From NCBI GenBank assembly GCA_947044365.1, contig OX345646.1, positions 4,077,327 to 4,141,326 of the forward strand: 64,000 bases of DNA, given 5' to 3'. Below the pieces are notes generated by a model, which was not told where the DNA came from, did no database searches, and saw only the letters and a list, made by a program, of their open reading frames with translations. This DNA comes from Petrosia ficiformis (taxonomy: Eukaryota > Porifera > Demospongiae > Haplosclerida > Petrosiidae). The position numbers and the translations under genes are program-made. Of the stretch, positions 37,101 to 48,725 are shown in pieces; the first letter of the stretch is position 1, and each line of letters begins with the position of its first letter.

Positions 37101-37390
37101 GTGGATACCACAATACAAGGAGAGAGAAAATTGGAGCCTCTGAACTCAAGATTTATATCACAGTCTGTATACAAGACTAGAAACAAACTAGTAATATATA
37201 CGAGAGTGATTTAGCTCACTGTATTTATATGGTAAGACTAGTGATCACAGCACATCCCACACAACTACAAACAAATAAAACTGTATTGCACACTTAATAT
37301 AATTACTTCTATATGTGTATTACAGTTAATAATACACAGTATACATACAATTACGTAATTATTATACATTTTATCAGAAAGTACACTAGG
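37101..37390 (-). promoter_or_regulatory. Promoter region of the beta-helix receptor, copy 1
   Basis: A block of about 290 bp directly upstream of the start codon, with ATATAAATA (minus strand) about 120 bp upstream, repeated almost exactly at 38287-38605. The conservation over TATA box, presumed leader and ATGATG start supports promoter function. Confidence 0.5.
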
Positions 37391-37890
37391 TACTCTCTAG
37401 TCTCGTCCTCAGACCGTCTTCGTCCGTAGAGCGTGGCGGTCTGGAGACGATCACGAAAACAATTGCCATATAATTTCATTGTAAATGATGAACTAAAATC
37501 TCTGGTAGTATACACAAATAAGTTTAATACATATATACCTATACATATCTAGTGTTTGGCCATCTAGAAGCTAGTTCTAGATTGCCAAAGATTGTCACTA
37601 AGGTAGAGAACAGGCGATTGGCAAAACAGGCTGGCTGAATAGTGATGTTATTATGATTCTCTAGACAAATCTTTTTTTTTTCTTAATTGAACTATCACAA
37701 TGATTCATTCCAGTTGCATTCATACTAAAATTCTGGTGCTAGTATCGAGATTAAAGAAGACGACTCGACGCAATTTTCATAAGTGTATTCATTATCGAGC
37801 CACGTGGAATTGATTGTTCATGCGCGTTTGTATACTCAGATATAGATCATGGAAGGGTACAACATACTTGATTGGTTGCTTCCTTAAACT

Positions 37891-38000
37891 CCGGATATCC
37901 GGTAAAAGCTCATTCCCGCTGCGCTGCCGCGTGGGAGGGGCTGGCTGTGACAGACTAGAGTTTGGAGATTGGGTAAACCTGTTCATCTTATTGAGTTTTG
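37891..38000 (+). promoter_or_regulatory. Decayed third copy of the NIDO-gene promoter
   Basis: Contains TTGCTTCCTTAA, the palindrome CCGGATATCCGG at 37891-37902, GGTAAAAG, and downstream GGAGATTGGGTAAACCTGTT, similar to the start region of the NIDO gene at 39839 (GGAGATTGGTAAACATGTT). No start codon or exon follows. Between 37391 and 37890 I see no gene. Confidence 0.5.
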
Positions 38001-38044
38001 GTGACATAATATGTACTTGTACCACTTATAATGTAATAATTACA

Positions 38045-38289
38045 GTTTCAATTTCCTTATATAAACTGCCTAATCGATGTACAAAGAAGTTTTAATTAAA
38101 TCATTGTAGGTTTTCCTAACCTTTCTTGTGCATCTAATATGAGATATTAGACATGATAGTTATTGACACATATAATTATCTTTAAGCATGCAGTCGTATC
38201 AACCTGTATGACTGACCAATTAAATTATAATTTGCATCCTTGCAACTGTGCTAACTGCTATTTTAACAACTATATTATTTCTGTGTAGT
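38045..38289. mobile_element. MITE fragment (CACTGTAAAAAT family)
   Basis: Contains TGTACAAAGAAG, CTTTCTTGTGCATCTAATAT, CTTGCAACTGTGCTAAC and ends ATTTCTGTGTAGTA. It abuts the duplicated receptor promoter at 38287, so the insertion or the duplication breakpoint lies here. Confidence 0.55.
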
Positions 38290-38605
38290 AGTGACATCAT
38301 GTGAGTACCACAATACAAGGAGAGAGAAAATTGAAACCTGTGAACTCATGATTTATATCACAGTCTGTATACAAGACTAGAAACAAACTAGTAATATATA
38401 AGAGAGTGACTTAGCTCACTGTATTTATATGGAAAGAATAGTGGTCAGAGCATATCCCACACAACTACAAACAAATTAGATTAAAGTGTGTTGTGTGCAC
38501 ATAATATTAATATAACAATACTCTATATTTAGGTGTATTACAGTTCATTATACACAATATACATGCAATTGTGTAATTATTGTACATTTTATCAGAGAGT
38601 ACGGT
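38287..38605 (-). repeat. Duplicate of the beta-helix receptor promoter without its gene
   Basis: Near-identical to 37088-37390, including the TATA-like ATATAAATA, ACTAGAAACAAACTAGTAAT and the ATGATGTCACT start region, after which the MITE fragment replaces the coding sequence. Confidence 0.7.
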
Positions 38606-38685
38606 GTAAGGATGGCGCGAAAAAAATAGCCACCTATAATAGTAAGTGATGCGCTGAAATCGCTGGTAATATACAACAGGAGCAC

Positions 38686-39040
38686 ATGAGCGGCGTGAAG
38701 AAAATCTGTAAACTGTGTAAACAGAAATTTGCTATACAGGAAACAACGAATATGAAGAATTATCTAAAGGGTAAGCATCAAGCTGAATATCACTTACTGT
38801 TTGAAATGAGCAGCGAGACATCACAATCATCACTAATGGACTTCACTGTACATGCTGTTATAAAAAGTTGCCTAGTAGTTCTAGTTTGGCGACAAAGTTG
38901 ACCAATGGTGTGGCAGAATTTATTACTAGGGATCTAAGGCCAGTGAGTGTTGTAGATGGGGTTGGGTTTATTCATCTGAAGGAGCTTGCAGAGCCATGTT
39001 ACAGCGTACCATGCAGACGAACCAAGATTAATAATTATAT
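38686..39040 (+). pseudogene. BED-type zinc-finger hAT transposase N-terminal fragment
   Basis: Starts MSGVKKICKLCKQKFAIQET with a C2H2/BED finger (CKLC ... HQAEYH). A frame change near 38860 is followed by SSLATKLTNGVAEFITRDLR, PVSVVDGVGF and CRRT, conserved in BED-finger hAT transposases. The catalytic and dimerisation parts are absent. This is a different hAT lineage from the element at 26249-28020. Confidence 0.65.
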
Positions 39041-39109
39041 AAGCCTCATGCTCTTTGATCTTCTTCCCCTTCAGATACTGAGTAAGTGAAGATATTATTT
39101 ACTTACTAT

Positions 39110-39256
39110 TACCCCCAAAAAGGGAGGGAGAAACAGACAAAGAAGGAGGTAAAGACAGACAGAGGGAAGAAAGAAGGTGAAGACAGATGGACGGAAGGAA
39201 GGAGATGAAGACAGTATATATGGAGGGAAAGAAGGAGGTGAAGACAGACAGAGGGC
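39110..39256 (+). repeat. Purine-rich tandem repeat
   Basis: Degenerate units of about 26-30 bp based on GAAGGAGGTGAAGACAGACA. Open frames across it on either strand are artefacts. Confidence 0.7.
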
Positions 39257-39269
39257 AGAACTGATATTG

Positions 39270-39620
39270 TCTATATATAGTTTGATTGGTTTATGTAAAT
39301 TATTTAAGAATTTATCATGTAAAGTGAAACGCTTGCACCAATAATGTTTGAATTGAACAGTCATCCAAGCCAACTTGATAATTATAACGTTGAATAGACT
39401 ATTGGTGCAAGCATTTCATAAATTGTCAAATCAAATGCATAATGTACATAAACCCAGCAAACTACTGAAATAGACTATTGATGGAATTACACTGATGACA
39501 AGAACTATTGAAAGATAGAGACCTATCACTCTGAATAGAAAAAGTATGATAAGAACATAGATGTCTATGTGCAATCATGGGCCATCGGTAATCATGATCC
39601 ATAGCTACTTTACTCATATT
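39270..39620 (+). repeat. 5' flank of segmental duplication (pairs with 55090-55470), with foldback MITE
   Basis: Homologous to 55090-55470, for example CGCTTGCACCAATAAT ... ATTGGTGCAAGCATTTCA (an inverted pair about 95 bp across), AATGTACATAAACCC and GACTATTGATGGA. It shows that the duplication of the NIDO genes includes upstream DNA. Confidence 0.65.
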
Positions 39621-39753
39621 CACAATTCTGTATGTAAATAAGTTATGTAGCAACAATGTATACTGGAAGCTGAATAGTTAAATCATTATAGCAGTAGTAT
39701 AATGTCTATGAGTGTATGTAGGGGGGGCACATCATTTGTCGCTTCATTAATAT

Positions 39754-39765
39754 CCGGATATCCGG
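39754..39765 (+). promoter_or_regulatory. Palindrome CCGGATATCCGG upstream of NIDO gene A
   Basis: A 12-bp palindrome within AATATCCGGATATCCGGTAA, 73 bp upstream of the start codon at 39839. Also present upstream of gene B (55537-55548) and in a decayed copy (37891-37902). Confidence 0.5.
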
Positions 39766-39838
39766 TAAAAGTTACGTACGTCGCGTATATAGCAGAGAGT
39801 TGGGCCTGGCTACGTGAGACTAACAATATCCTACAGCA

Positions 39839-40242
39839 ATGGAGATTGGTAAACATGTTGATCTGTTAATTCTTACCGTTCTTTCAGTACTCAGTGGTTG
39901 CTACAGCATTCCACTGGACCAATTCTTTCCCTTTGGTGATGAAACCGAAGATATTCTATCTAATTTATCTGATGATGGTTCTGTAGCAGTACAACTTGGT
40001 ACTGGATTTGTATTCTATGGTACATGTTATACAACATTGTATGTAAGTTTCACACACACAAAGTTATATATCATGATTATTATTCATCCACGATCCTTTA
40101 TATATATGTATGTATGTATGCATATAACACATATAATAATATTATATATATATATATCCTCGTACACAAAACTCAGGTCCTATATTTTGTATATAGGACC
40201 TGTTAGCATACTATATATATTACATATATATATATATTTATA

Positions 40243-40308
<66 letters not shown>

Positions 40309-40898
40309 ATATATATATAATATATATATTTATTTATATACATATATATATGTAATATATATAGTATGCTAACAGGTCCTATATACAAAATATAGGACCT
40401 GAGTTTTGTGTACGAGGATGTGATATAGCCATGCAATTATCTCAAGGGTGTTATATGCCCATAACTGCCTCCAAACAATGCTATATGTATTTTATACCAT
40501 GGTAACACAAAAGTATGCAATTAATTCACATTTGACATCAATGTTGTGAAGTAGAAACCATAGTACTATACCAATTAGTGTCTACTGTAAAAACAGTGAA
40601 AATACAATTAGATGATTTAGTTGCTAGACACTCCCTGTCTACAGGCATGTTATGGGCATATATCTTTCGTGGCACATCAAAGGTTAAATGTTTATATATA
40701 TATTGTAAATAGACCTTCCATGTGCATACTATGCATATGATGTCACCATCATACAATAGTATGCTAATAGGTACTGCATATAGGACCCTTTTTTGTGTCC
40801 TCAGATGTGATATATCCCTCGCAGGCTCGGGGTATGTCACATCCTTGGACACAAAACGCAGGTCCTATATTTTGCATATAGGACCTGTTAGCATACTA

Positions 40899-40948
<50 letters not shown>

Positions 40949-43900
40949 GTTATGTCACACTACGAGTGCTATATCACATTCATAAGGACCAAGCCCGAGG
41001 GTGAGGTGCTTATAAATGTGATATTGCACGAGTAAGCGTGACATAACTAATATATGTACATGGTGAAGTCACACGTGTCTGCAAAAATTGCTTATGCTCG
41101 CACGTGCAGTCATAACACATACCTGAAAATTGAAAGGGCAAGTTGCAAGCAGTAAAGATATGAATGAGGAGAATGTTTCACGGTCGAAAAACAACCATCC
41201 AGTAAAAAAACGAAGGCTGTCGCTGTCGTTAAAAGTAAAAGGCAAACATCTTTTCCAGGCAGCTTCTGACAATGATCTTGCTATGTTTTCAAAGCCTCAA
41301 GTTCCCAAAAACACTGATGTCAGCACACGTTGGGCAATGAAGAATTTCACAGACTGGTATCAAGATTATAATGCTCGGAATCCAGAAGAACCTTGTCCCA
41401 AGGAAGTTAATTCGCCAAAGTGTAGTACTGCGGTGTTGAACAGATGGTTGGTATTTTTATTTCAGAAACAAGAAATGCAATATCCCCCCAGTTCACTTTA
41501 TTTGTTGTTAACAAGGATTCTTTGGCATATTTATATGTACATTCTGCTTATCTGCCAAACTATTTGGTTACAGGAGTTTTACTTCCTTCTGAGACTACGT
41601 AAATCAGTGAGGCTTTCTTGTCTAGCTAGATAATGTTTATGAGATAGCTATTTATTTCTTTTGACTTTGATCTAGTATAAAGTACATGCCATAATGAAAA
41701 AAAATGGCAAAAAAGCAATATAATATACATGTACTTTAAACATGTAAATCTCATAATAATTAAACATGCATGTGCTGCTTTTCAGGAGTGTTAATTGCTA
41801 TTATAAGCATGTACATAATTAATTACTCTGGTATGAAGTTGTTGTTTTTGCAGATGCTAATAATACATCACAGGTTGTGTAGCTATGTAAACTATGCTAT
41901 ATACGTATATAGTTACATTTTTATGTTTGTTACCATATGCCGTGGCATGGCATGACATGTACTTTGTACTAGTCAAGATCAAATGAACTGTGACTTGTAC
42001 ATATTAACTAGCAGGAAAAAAATCAACATGGAGGAAAGTATAATTGCATTGAAACTCAGGGCCTAAAACTTCTCAGAATTACTACTAGCCCAACCTATAA
42101 ACTGGAGACTTGACTAACCTGCAAAGGGTCAAATCTCCAGCCGACCTATATAGAGTATAAAGATCAGAATTTCAATATTAAAAATATGGTCCATTTTATG
42201 CTTATGTGATATGTCCAATTCTTTTTTAAGGAAAATGATAATACTATTCAGTGTAAGAAGGAATAGGTTATTTTAACCTTCAGTTGGTTACAGGAGTTTC
42301 AATGCAATAATATTTTCCTCCCTGCTGATTTATTATGGCCCATAGGGCCATCCCCATGATGACTTACGGGTTCGATGTATGTTTATATAATTATATATAT
42401 AGTGCCCACTTACGCGATCATGAGTTGTATACGTAGTTAAGGAAGTTACATCTTGTCATATATGTCATAATAAGGCATATGGTAATAAACATGGTAATAC
42501 AATGTAGCTATATATATACAAAGCATAGTATTGTATATAGGTACAACCTAGCTGTAGTGTATTATATATTAGTATTCCAATTTTAACATCTGTGAAAACC
42601 ACAGATGTTACTAGCTCATTCCACACTCTAAAATTTCAAAACAGCATCATAGATAGTGGTGTGAGAGCATACTATCAATTTGTTTATAGCACACTGCTCT
42701 ATTAATTATGAACAGTTCACAAATAGCTTCCCACACAACTAGTTAATGAACCAAATAATCGTTCTGTGTGAATGATTTAGCTCATTAAGTAAATTATAGT
42801 TCATGGCTGATTAATTAACTAAAGTGTAAGATATTCCTCATAGTGAGCATATATATCTTATTTTTATTATACTTTTAGTAAATAATGCATATACATAATT
42901 ATTCCTTATTGTCGCGGGTTCACTATAAACTGACTCAAGCAACAACTAACTTTTATTCAAGAAATGAGATTATTTATATAGATAGTTGAAATATAATAGT
43001 GACTCTGTTAAAACAATTTAAACTGTAGGTGTCTAACAGAAATAACATTGATTAATAAGACATGAACATGATACTGTACAATGAGGGGGCAATGAGTCTG
43101 TAGATTGTGGCATCACTCCCTCCTTTACGAAATTTCGGAATAATCACATGTCAATCTAGTGCTTGTAAATGTGTTAAACTAGCTCACTCTGCTTAAGTAG
43201 TCTGTTCCAATATTATAACGTCCTTTAATAGACTCAAACTAGTTCTGTAGGTTCATCGCCTATCTCATGATTCGACCGTTTAGAAGTTTTGCTTTGTTGA
43301 TGTACAGCAATGGCTCGGATCTGTCTGTACCACAAATTCCTGTCCATACAAATACAGCATAAATCTCCTGACCACCCGTACAACGGCCAGACACTCCTTG
43401 AGTAGTTCTTCTCTCTATCTGTCAACTTCTTACTTGCAAAGCTGACTGGATACAATGTACCATTATGCTCTTGTAACAGAATGGCTCCTATTCCAATCTA
43501 TCTGGGTCTGGTAGACACAGCTATAGCACGATGAATTGTTCAGGGCTCTCCCTTGACTGGTTGTGCTCATTGAAATTAACTCTTTTACCATCTTCTGTGA
43601 AATCATATCGTTTCAATAGTGCTGTCTTTAGTTGGTCATAGTCTATTGCTGCATCATCTGACATTCTGGATTATACATCTAATGTTTTTCCTGTTAAAAG
43701 GGCAGTAAGTGATATAGCCCAACTTGCTCTGTCCCAATTATTAGAAGTAGCGAATCACTCGAATCTCAAGAGATACCTATGTAGTTCATCGTTCCTATCA
43801 ATGAAGGACTGTAACTTAGTGACTTTTGCCCTGTCCAACACCATCTTGACACACAATACTGACACTTTGTAACTTTTTTTTTTTTTTTTTTTCTATGAAC

Positions 43901-45016
43901 ATTTTAATGCAGAAGACAATGCATAAGGGTTGGACAGATAGCACAATCGGCTAATAAGAAGACCTCCCCAAATACAAAAATATAAAATAATGGAATGAAA
44001 TAAAGACAGTAAAATAAACGACAAACAAGAAATTGAAAATGATATCTACTAAAGTGGTCAAAAGACCTTGTTTAGCATAGATTTAAAAGCTTGAGGAGTC
44101 TTACAGTCAACCAATTTTTGGGGTAAACAGTTCCAATGTGGGATTACACCAATAAAAAAAAGAGTATTTGTGTGAGTTAGTTTTGGCATGGGGAATAAGA
44201 AGAATTAGGAGGAATACATGAGTAGCCGTTGAGGATATTGAAACAGTTTTTTAATCTTTGTTTAGACCTTCTTACTTTGAGTGATTGGAGTTTCAGATTG
44301 GCTCTAGAGTTACAAACTCTAACTCGTGTCTCATTTGTGATTTATAGATAATTCCTGTTCATGTCTCCTCTGTGCTCGCTTCTCTTCTAGCTGTTTCACC
44401 TCTATCTCTCTCTCGACTTCCAATTTACGAATTTCCCACTCTTTTCTACAGTCCTCCCTCTCATATGCTTGTTGCTCTTCAACAAACATCATTAGATCCT
44501 TGCCTTCTAATCCGAAATTGCTGCCAATCTCTAATAGCTTCTTCAGTAGCTCGAGTCATTGATCTACATTATACGTACAGGAAACACAAGTACGTCCACA
44601 CAGGTATCTTTAAAAGGTCTCCCAAGCCGGACTCTTTACAAGCTGTTTTGTTAATTAATATACATTATTATGACAAGTACTTTATATACTAGTCCTGAAA
44701 CTAGTATTTATAAATATTATATGCATCAATAGGTTCTAGGTACTAACTGATGTGTGAATGTGTGACATGATTGACAATAATAATCATAATTAGGACGGCC
44801 AGTAGGTTGCATTATGAAGATCAACAAGTATACATATTGATAATCAATTGAAATATAACCTAACTACTTGTTACCCAAGTAGCAAAAGCCAAAACCTACT
44901 AGCTTTATGGCTGTTACTAGCCCTAATTTTAGGCCCTGTTGAAATTCCTGTAACCAACTGAAGTTTAAAACAACCTATTACTTTTTACAGTGTGTATATA
45001 TATAATATATATATAA

Positions 45017-45114
<98 letters not shown>

Positions 45115-47178
45115 AGTCAGGCTTTGTAGATTATTATTGTCTAGTTGCACAAGGGAGATTTGTGCAACTGATGGTTGCAAAGTCTTTGGCTGTTTAATTA
45201 TCATGTTATTAAAGCTGAATTACACAATTTCATTGATTATTATTATTATTATTATTTCTATTATTTATAATGTAGTTAAACAACAATGGTGACATTTCAT
45301 TTAATTATCCATTTGGACAATATATCCCAGAACCTTTTCCTATTAGTACTCCACTAATAGCTCCATTCTGGTCTGATTTGTATACTGGATATTATGGTGA
45401 TGTGTGGTATAGAGTGACTACAAACAATGAAATTATTCAGAGAGTTAGAGACGAGGTATCAAATGCTTTTCCTGAACTGACAACATTCTTAGCTACTGAA
45501 GTGTTTATTGCAACTTGGGATCATGTTGGATATTGCTGCTATATTGATAGTCAAGTAAATTAAAAGAAAATATTGTGTGTATATATATATATATATATTA
45601 TTATTTTTTTTATATAATTATAATATTATAATAGTTAGTGTTATTCCTATTGTTGTTAAATATCATTATATATAATATACATATATATATATGATTTATG
45701 TATTGCATTTCTACAGACAGTCACCTTTCAATGTATTCTGGCATCAAATGGAACACATTCATTTGTATTATTCTTGTATTTGGATGGAGGGATAAATCCA
45801 AATGTTAATTATGATTATTATTATTATTATGAAGATTATCATTATGATTACTATGTATCAGCACAAGTAGGACTTAATGCAGGTAATCAAGAGGATTTCA
45901 TTACTGTGGAAGGTTCACTTACTGTCAGTATATATAATATTGATGAGAATAGTAATGTGAATGAACCTGGAAAATTTGTATTCCAAGTTAACGGAGTGGT
46001 TGAAGGTGAACCAGGATCAGGAATGGAATGTGATGGTGAGAAACAAGTGTGATAAACTGTAAAACTATATTAATTATATTTCATGATTCGCATTATTCTC
46101 AGATGTTATTTAGAATTGGAATACTAATAATACACCACATGTTATACCTATATATATATAACAAACTGCAGAAACAGTTTGATTATTTCAACCAATCAGT
46201 TGGTTACCTCAATTGCATTTGAAATATCCATTACTACTGAATTGAGGTGTTGAAGAGTAGGCAAACCTAAATTTTGATGTTGTAATCTTGTTCACAATGA
46301 CATGTAAACTAATCATGATTCATAGTTCATATGTCAGTATGTCCACACTATACGTTTACATAATTACTGACATCATATCAGTTATCTTCCTCAATTAAAT
46401 TTCTTAGTCATTGTGAACACAACATTTTAACACTAAAAATAAAACCTGGCTTACCTTTCAACCGTTTAATACTGCAGTATGGTGTGAAAAGTCATATTAT
46501 TAAATTGACATGCAACTTAGGTATCTTTATATTACATTTGTATATATATATATAGATCAAAATCAAATGAACCAAAACAGGAAAAATAAACCAATCTTTG
46601 AGGAAAATAGAATTGCATTGAAACTCCTATAACCAACTGAAGGTTAAATAAATAATATAACCTATTATTTTTTACAGTCACACTTAAACTATGCCTATGA
46701 GGAATCATGGTTACTTTTGATGTACCACCAAGATACAATCCCATAACAACAGCTCCAAATGAACCTCACTTAACACAATTGTTGACATTGCATGCCTGCT
46801 GCTCCTTGTGAAGTTTAGTCCACCATTCTTTAAATCAAATTTTAACCAGCATTATGGGCTTATAACACCCTTATGAAAAGTGGCATCAGGCTTCACCCTT
46901 GACCACTTTTCTCATGATTGCTATATGTCCATAATATCCACTAGGCCTGTTGATATCCTATATAATAATTATATCAAATACATTTAACTACACTTTTATT
47001 TACTATAGATATACCATCCCCCCCTTGTACATCAAGTTGTAACACACAACTCACAGATGCACAGCATCAACTCTGCTGTGATCCCATTAATTATGGAGAC
47101 TTCATACCAGTCATGACAGAGAATCATCGTACAGTATACCTTGTATGTCCACTAAAAGCTGCAGATTGGTGTATATAG
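39839..47178 (+). CDS. NIDO gene A: secreted nidogen-domain protein, 4 exons, 323 aa
   Basis: Exons 39839-40042, 45276-45554, 45717-46035 and 47009-47178, all with GT-AG introns (phases 0, 0, 1), joining without stops. Exon 1 encodes a signal peptide (LLILTVLSVLSGCYS) and the start of a NIDO domain (FFPFGDETEDILSNLSDDGS, GFVFYGT). Exon 2 continues NNNGDISFNYPFG, LIAPFWSDLYTG and VFIATWDHVGYC; exon 3 has TVTFQCILASNGTHSFVLF, then a Tyr/Asp-rich stretch and AQVGLNAGNQED. Exon 4 is a cysteine-rich tail (CTSSC, CCDP, DWCI). NIDO domains occur in extracellular matrix and cell-surface proteins (nidogen, tectorin); no membrane anchor is seen, so secretion is inferred. AATAAA lies 6 bp after the stop. 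Paralog at 55574. Intron 1 is 5.2 kb here against 237 bp in the paralog. Confidence 0.8.
40156..40419. repeat. Large palindrome with TA-repeat centre
   Basis: Arms of at least 72 bp (ATCCTCGTACACAAAACTCA ... its complement ending at 40419) enclose a (TA)n core. The arm contains AGGTCCTATA...TATAGGACCT, itself palindromic. A partial relative occurs at 40756-40899. It lies in intron 1 of NIDO gene A. Confidence 0.75.
40756..40899. repeat. Related foldback element
   Basis: Imperfect inverted repeat: ATAGTATGCTAATAGGT ... ACCTGTTAGCATACTAT, with GATGTGATATATCC/GGTATGTCACATC near the centre. Followed by a (TA)n tract to about 40940. Confidence 0.65.
40949..41047. mobile_element. Short foldback MITE, TIR GTTATGTCAC
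   Basis: GTTATGTCACACTACGAGTG and ATATCACATT pair with AATGTGATATTGCACGAGTA and AGCGTGACATAAC across about 99 bp. Confidence 0.6.
41130..41635 (+). pseudogene. Crypton/KIAA1958-like recombinase N-terminal fragment
   Basis: Open frame with STRWAMKNFTDWYQDYNARN, a conserved WA..F..W segment, then CPKEVN, LNRWLVFLF and QYPPSSLYLLL. This order matches the N-terminal core-binding region of Crypton-type tyrosine recombinases and their animal derivatives. The catalytic C-terminal half is missing and the later residues lose similarity. It lies in intron 1 of NIDO gene A. Confidence 0.5.
42011..42326. mobile_element. MITE with about 45-bp terminal inverted repeats
   Basis: Left GCAGGAAAAAAATCAACATG ... 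ATTGCATTGAAACTC; right GAGTTTCAATGCAATAATAT ... CCTCCCTGC. Fragments of the same family (TTGAAACTCCTGTAACCAACTGAA) occur at 44938-44990, 46560-46675 and 58285-58350. Confidence 0.65.
42910..44575 (-). mobile_element. Gypsy-type LTR retrotransposon remnant (gag, RNase H, LTR), split by a nested LINE
   Basis: Minus orientation. 44575-44330: gag N-terminus, coiled-coil (GLEGKDLMMFVEEQQ, KEWEIRKLEVEREIEVKQLE). 43870-43555: gag middle (DRNDELHRYLLRFE, NWDRASWAISLTALLTGKTL, YDQLKTALLKRYDFTEDGKR). 43500-43234: RNase H (LLQEHNGTLYPVSFASKKLT). A polypurine tract (minus CGTAAAGGAGGGAG) at 43116-43129 precedes an LTR at 43115-42910 that begins TGATGCC and ends GCGACA. Protease, most of the RT and the integrase are deleted and stops are present. 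A LINE 3' end at 43873-44318 interrupts gag. No 5' LTR found. Confidence 0.65.
43873..44318 (-). mobile_element. 5'-truncated CR1/L2-like LINE inserted in gypsy gag
   Basis: A poly-T run on the plus strand at 43878-43893 is the poly-A tail of a minus-strand insert. The frame reads RRSKQRLKNCFNILNGYS, then NSHKYSFF, then IPHWNCLPQKLVDCKTPQAF, KSMLNKVF: the characteristic C-terminus of CR1/L2-type reverse transcriptase ORFs. Only this end is present. Target duplication not clear. Confidence 0.65.
45000..45112. repeat. (TA)n microsatellite
   Basis: Uninterrupted or lightly interrupted TA repeats close to the acceptor of exon 2 of NIDO gene A. The Tyr/Ile open frame across it is an artefact. Confidence 0.9.
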
Positions 47179-47488
47179 TAACTAATAAAATACATTCTTC
47201 ATGTTGTCATCACAAATAATTATATTAAAATATTTGCATAATAATTATACATGATTTCTTAGTGAGCCTAAACCTAAATCAATTTTTTTAGTTCTGTAAT
47301 AGTCTCATAGATGTTTCATATCTTGTTTTGCATTATTTTTTTGGCCAAGTTTTAAATATTTCTTTTAAAGTTACAATAATTATAATTTTTTTTACAAACT
47401 TTAAAATGAGATAACAGTATAGGATTGAAGTATTAGGTGTGGGAGAAAGTGAGGTTACATTCCTCAGAGTGAGCATATATAAAGCATA

Positions 47489-48017
47489 TACCGTATAGTT
47501 GCTAAAATTCGAGGTGTTCAAATTTTCGTGGATTTCGCGGTTGGAAGACGAACCGCGAAAATTAAGACCACTAAATGTGTTCGTTGATACTAAACGTGTT
47601 AAAAGTTATGGCTCTTTTCTAGTATCTATCTTCTTAAGTATCTTACCTCGCATCGGATGGTTCCCTTTCGCCTGATAAACAATGAGCACACAGAAGAAAT
47701 CTTTTTTAGCAAGTGGCCAACAATTGTGCGATCGCTTCTATGTACTGATACTGCGAACGGGTCGTGAGGATTACTCGTCTCAAGATGATACTCTAACTTC
47801 TCACCAGCTTCAGGCTCCCAAACATGTTTGTAGATGTGGAAGCCTCGTATCATGCCGTTAGCAGAGAAGGACTGTACCTGCTCAGGTTCTGCTGGTTACG
47901 TACACGGAACATGGTAACCACACCCCCACGAAAATTTTTACCCTCGAATTATTTAAATAATTTCTTTTGAGACAAACACGAAAATTAGAACCCTCGAATT
48001 TTACCAACTATACGGTA
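47489..48017. mobile_element. TIR transposon carrying a HIRAN-like domain piece
   Basis: Ends TACCGTATAGTTGCTAAAAT and, reverse-complemented, TACCGTATAGTTGGTAAAAT, with the inverted repeat extending about 40 bp (TTCGAGG ... TTTTCGTG). The minus-strand frame 47853-47626 reads RGFHIYKHVWEPEAGEKLEY, DPFAVSV, TIVGHLLKKISSVCSLFI, the pattern of HIRAN-like modules repeated in many marine invertebrate genomes. The duplicated block at about 57980-58020 lacks it and shows the empty site GCATATAGTAAC, consistent with a TA target duplication. Confidence 0.7.
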
Positions 48018-48326
48018 TATGGTAACAGTATTATAGGTACAACCTATGGTGTATTATTAATATTCCCACTCTAATATCTGCTATCTGCAAAAACAACAAT
48101 TAATATAATTATATAATATTATAATTATGGACATGAATTTGTATACTTGTAATAGCAAATAACAACTCTTGTACTCCACAGATAATTCAAAAGTCAGGAC
48201 ATGTACATAATTACTATAATTATGTTTAACTAAAGTGCATACAGTGTATTGTTGATGTTACCAATCTTTATTATGGCATGTACTTTATATACTATATAGT
48301 CAATATAGACAAGAAATAAATTACTA

Positions 48327-48725
48327 CAATGCACAAATAAAACTGTTAAAATAACAATTTTATTGGTTAGTACAGTTGCAAGGAATAATTTAACTTGTAA
48401 TTTAATTGGTCGTGTAGGTTGTTATAGATATACTGTAATTATAATCTAATCTCAATATCCTTATGCTGTCTAATAGATGTACAAAGTAGAATATTTATTT
48501 TAATTGAGCCATTTTAGGTTGCCGAACCTTCTTTGTGCATCTAATGTGAGATATAATAGGCATGATAACTGATTATAATAGGTACATATAGCTATCTTTT
48601 ACGTATTTTAATATAATTAGTACAAAGTAGCTATGGTGTTAGATGTGTGTATCCTGAACAACCAACTACTTGTTAAATTCTTGTAACTGTACTACTTGTT
48701 ATTTTAACAATTCTATTTTACAGTG
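48327..48725. mobile_element. MITE, CACTGTAAAAAT family
   Basis: Left end CAATGCACAAATAAAACTGT ... TTGGTTAGTACAGTTGCAAGG; right end GTAACTGTACTACTTGTTAT ... ATTTTACAGTG. Internal blocks GTACAAAG and CTTCTTTGTGCATCTAATGT match the other copies. Confidence 0.7.

Noticed and set aside
39095..39373. 92-codon minus-strand frame
   Set aside because: It translates a purine-rich tandem repeat; no start context or domain.
40119..40436. Long Tyr/Ile open frames on both strands, also around 45020 and 59900
   Set aside because: They are translations of (TA)n repeats and palindromes.
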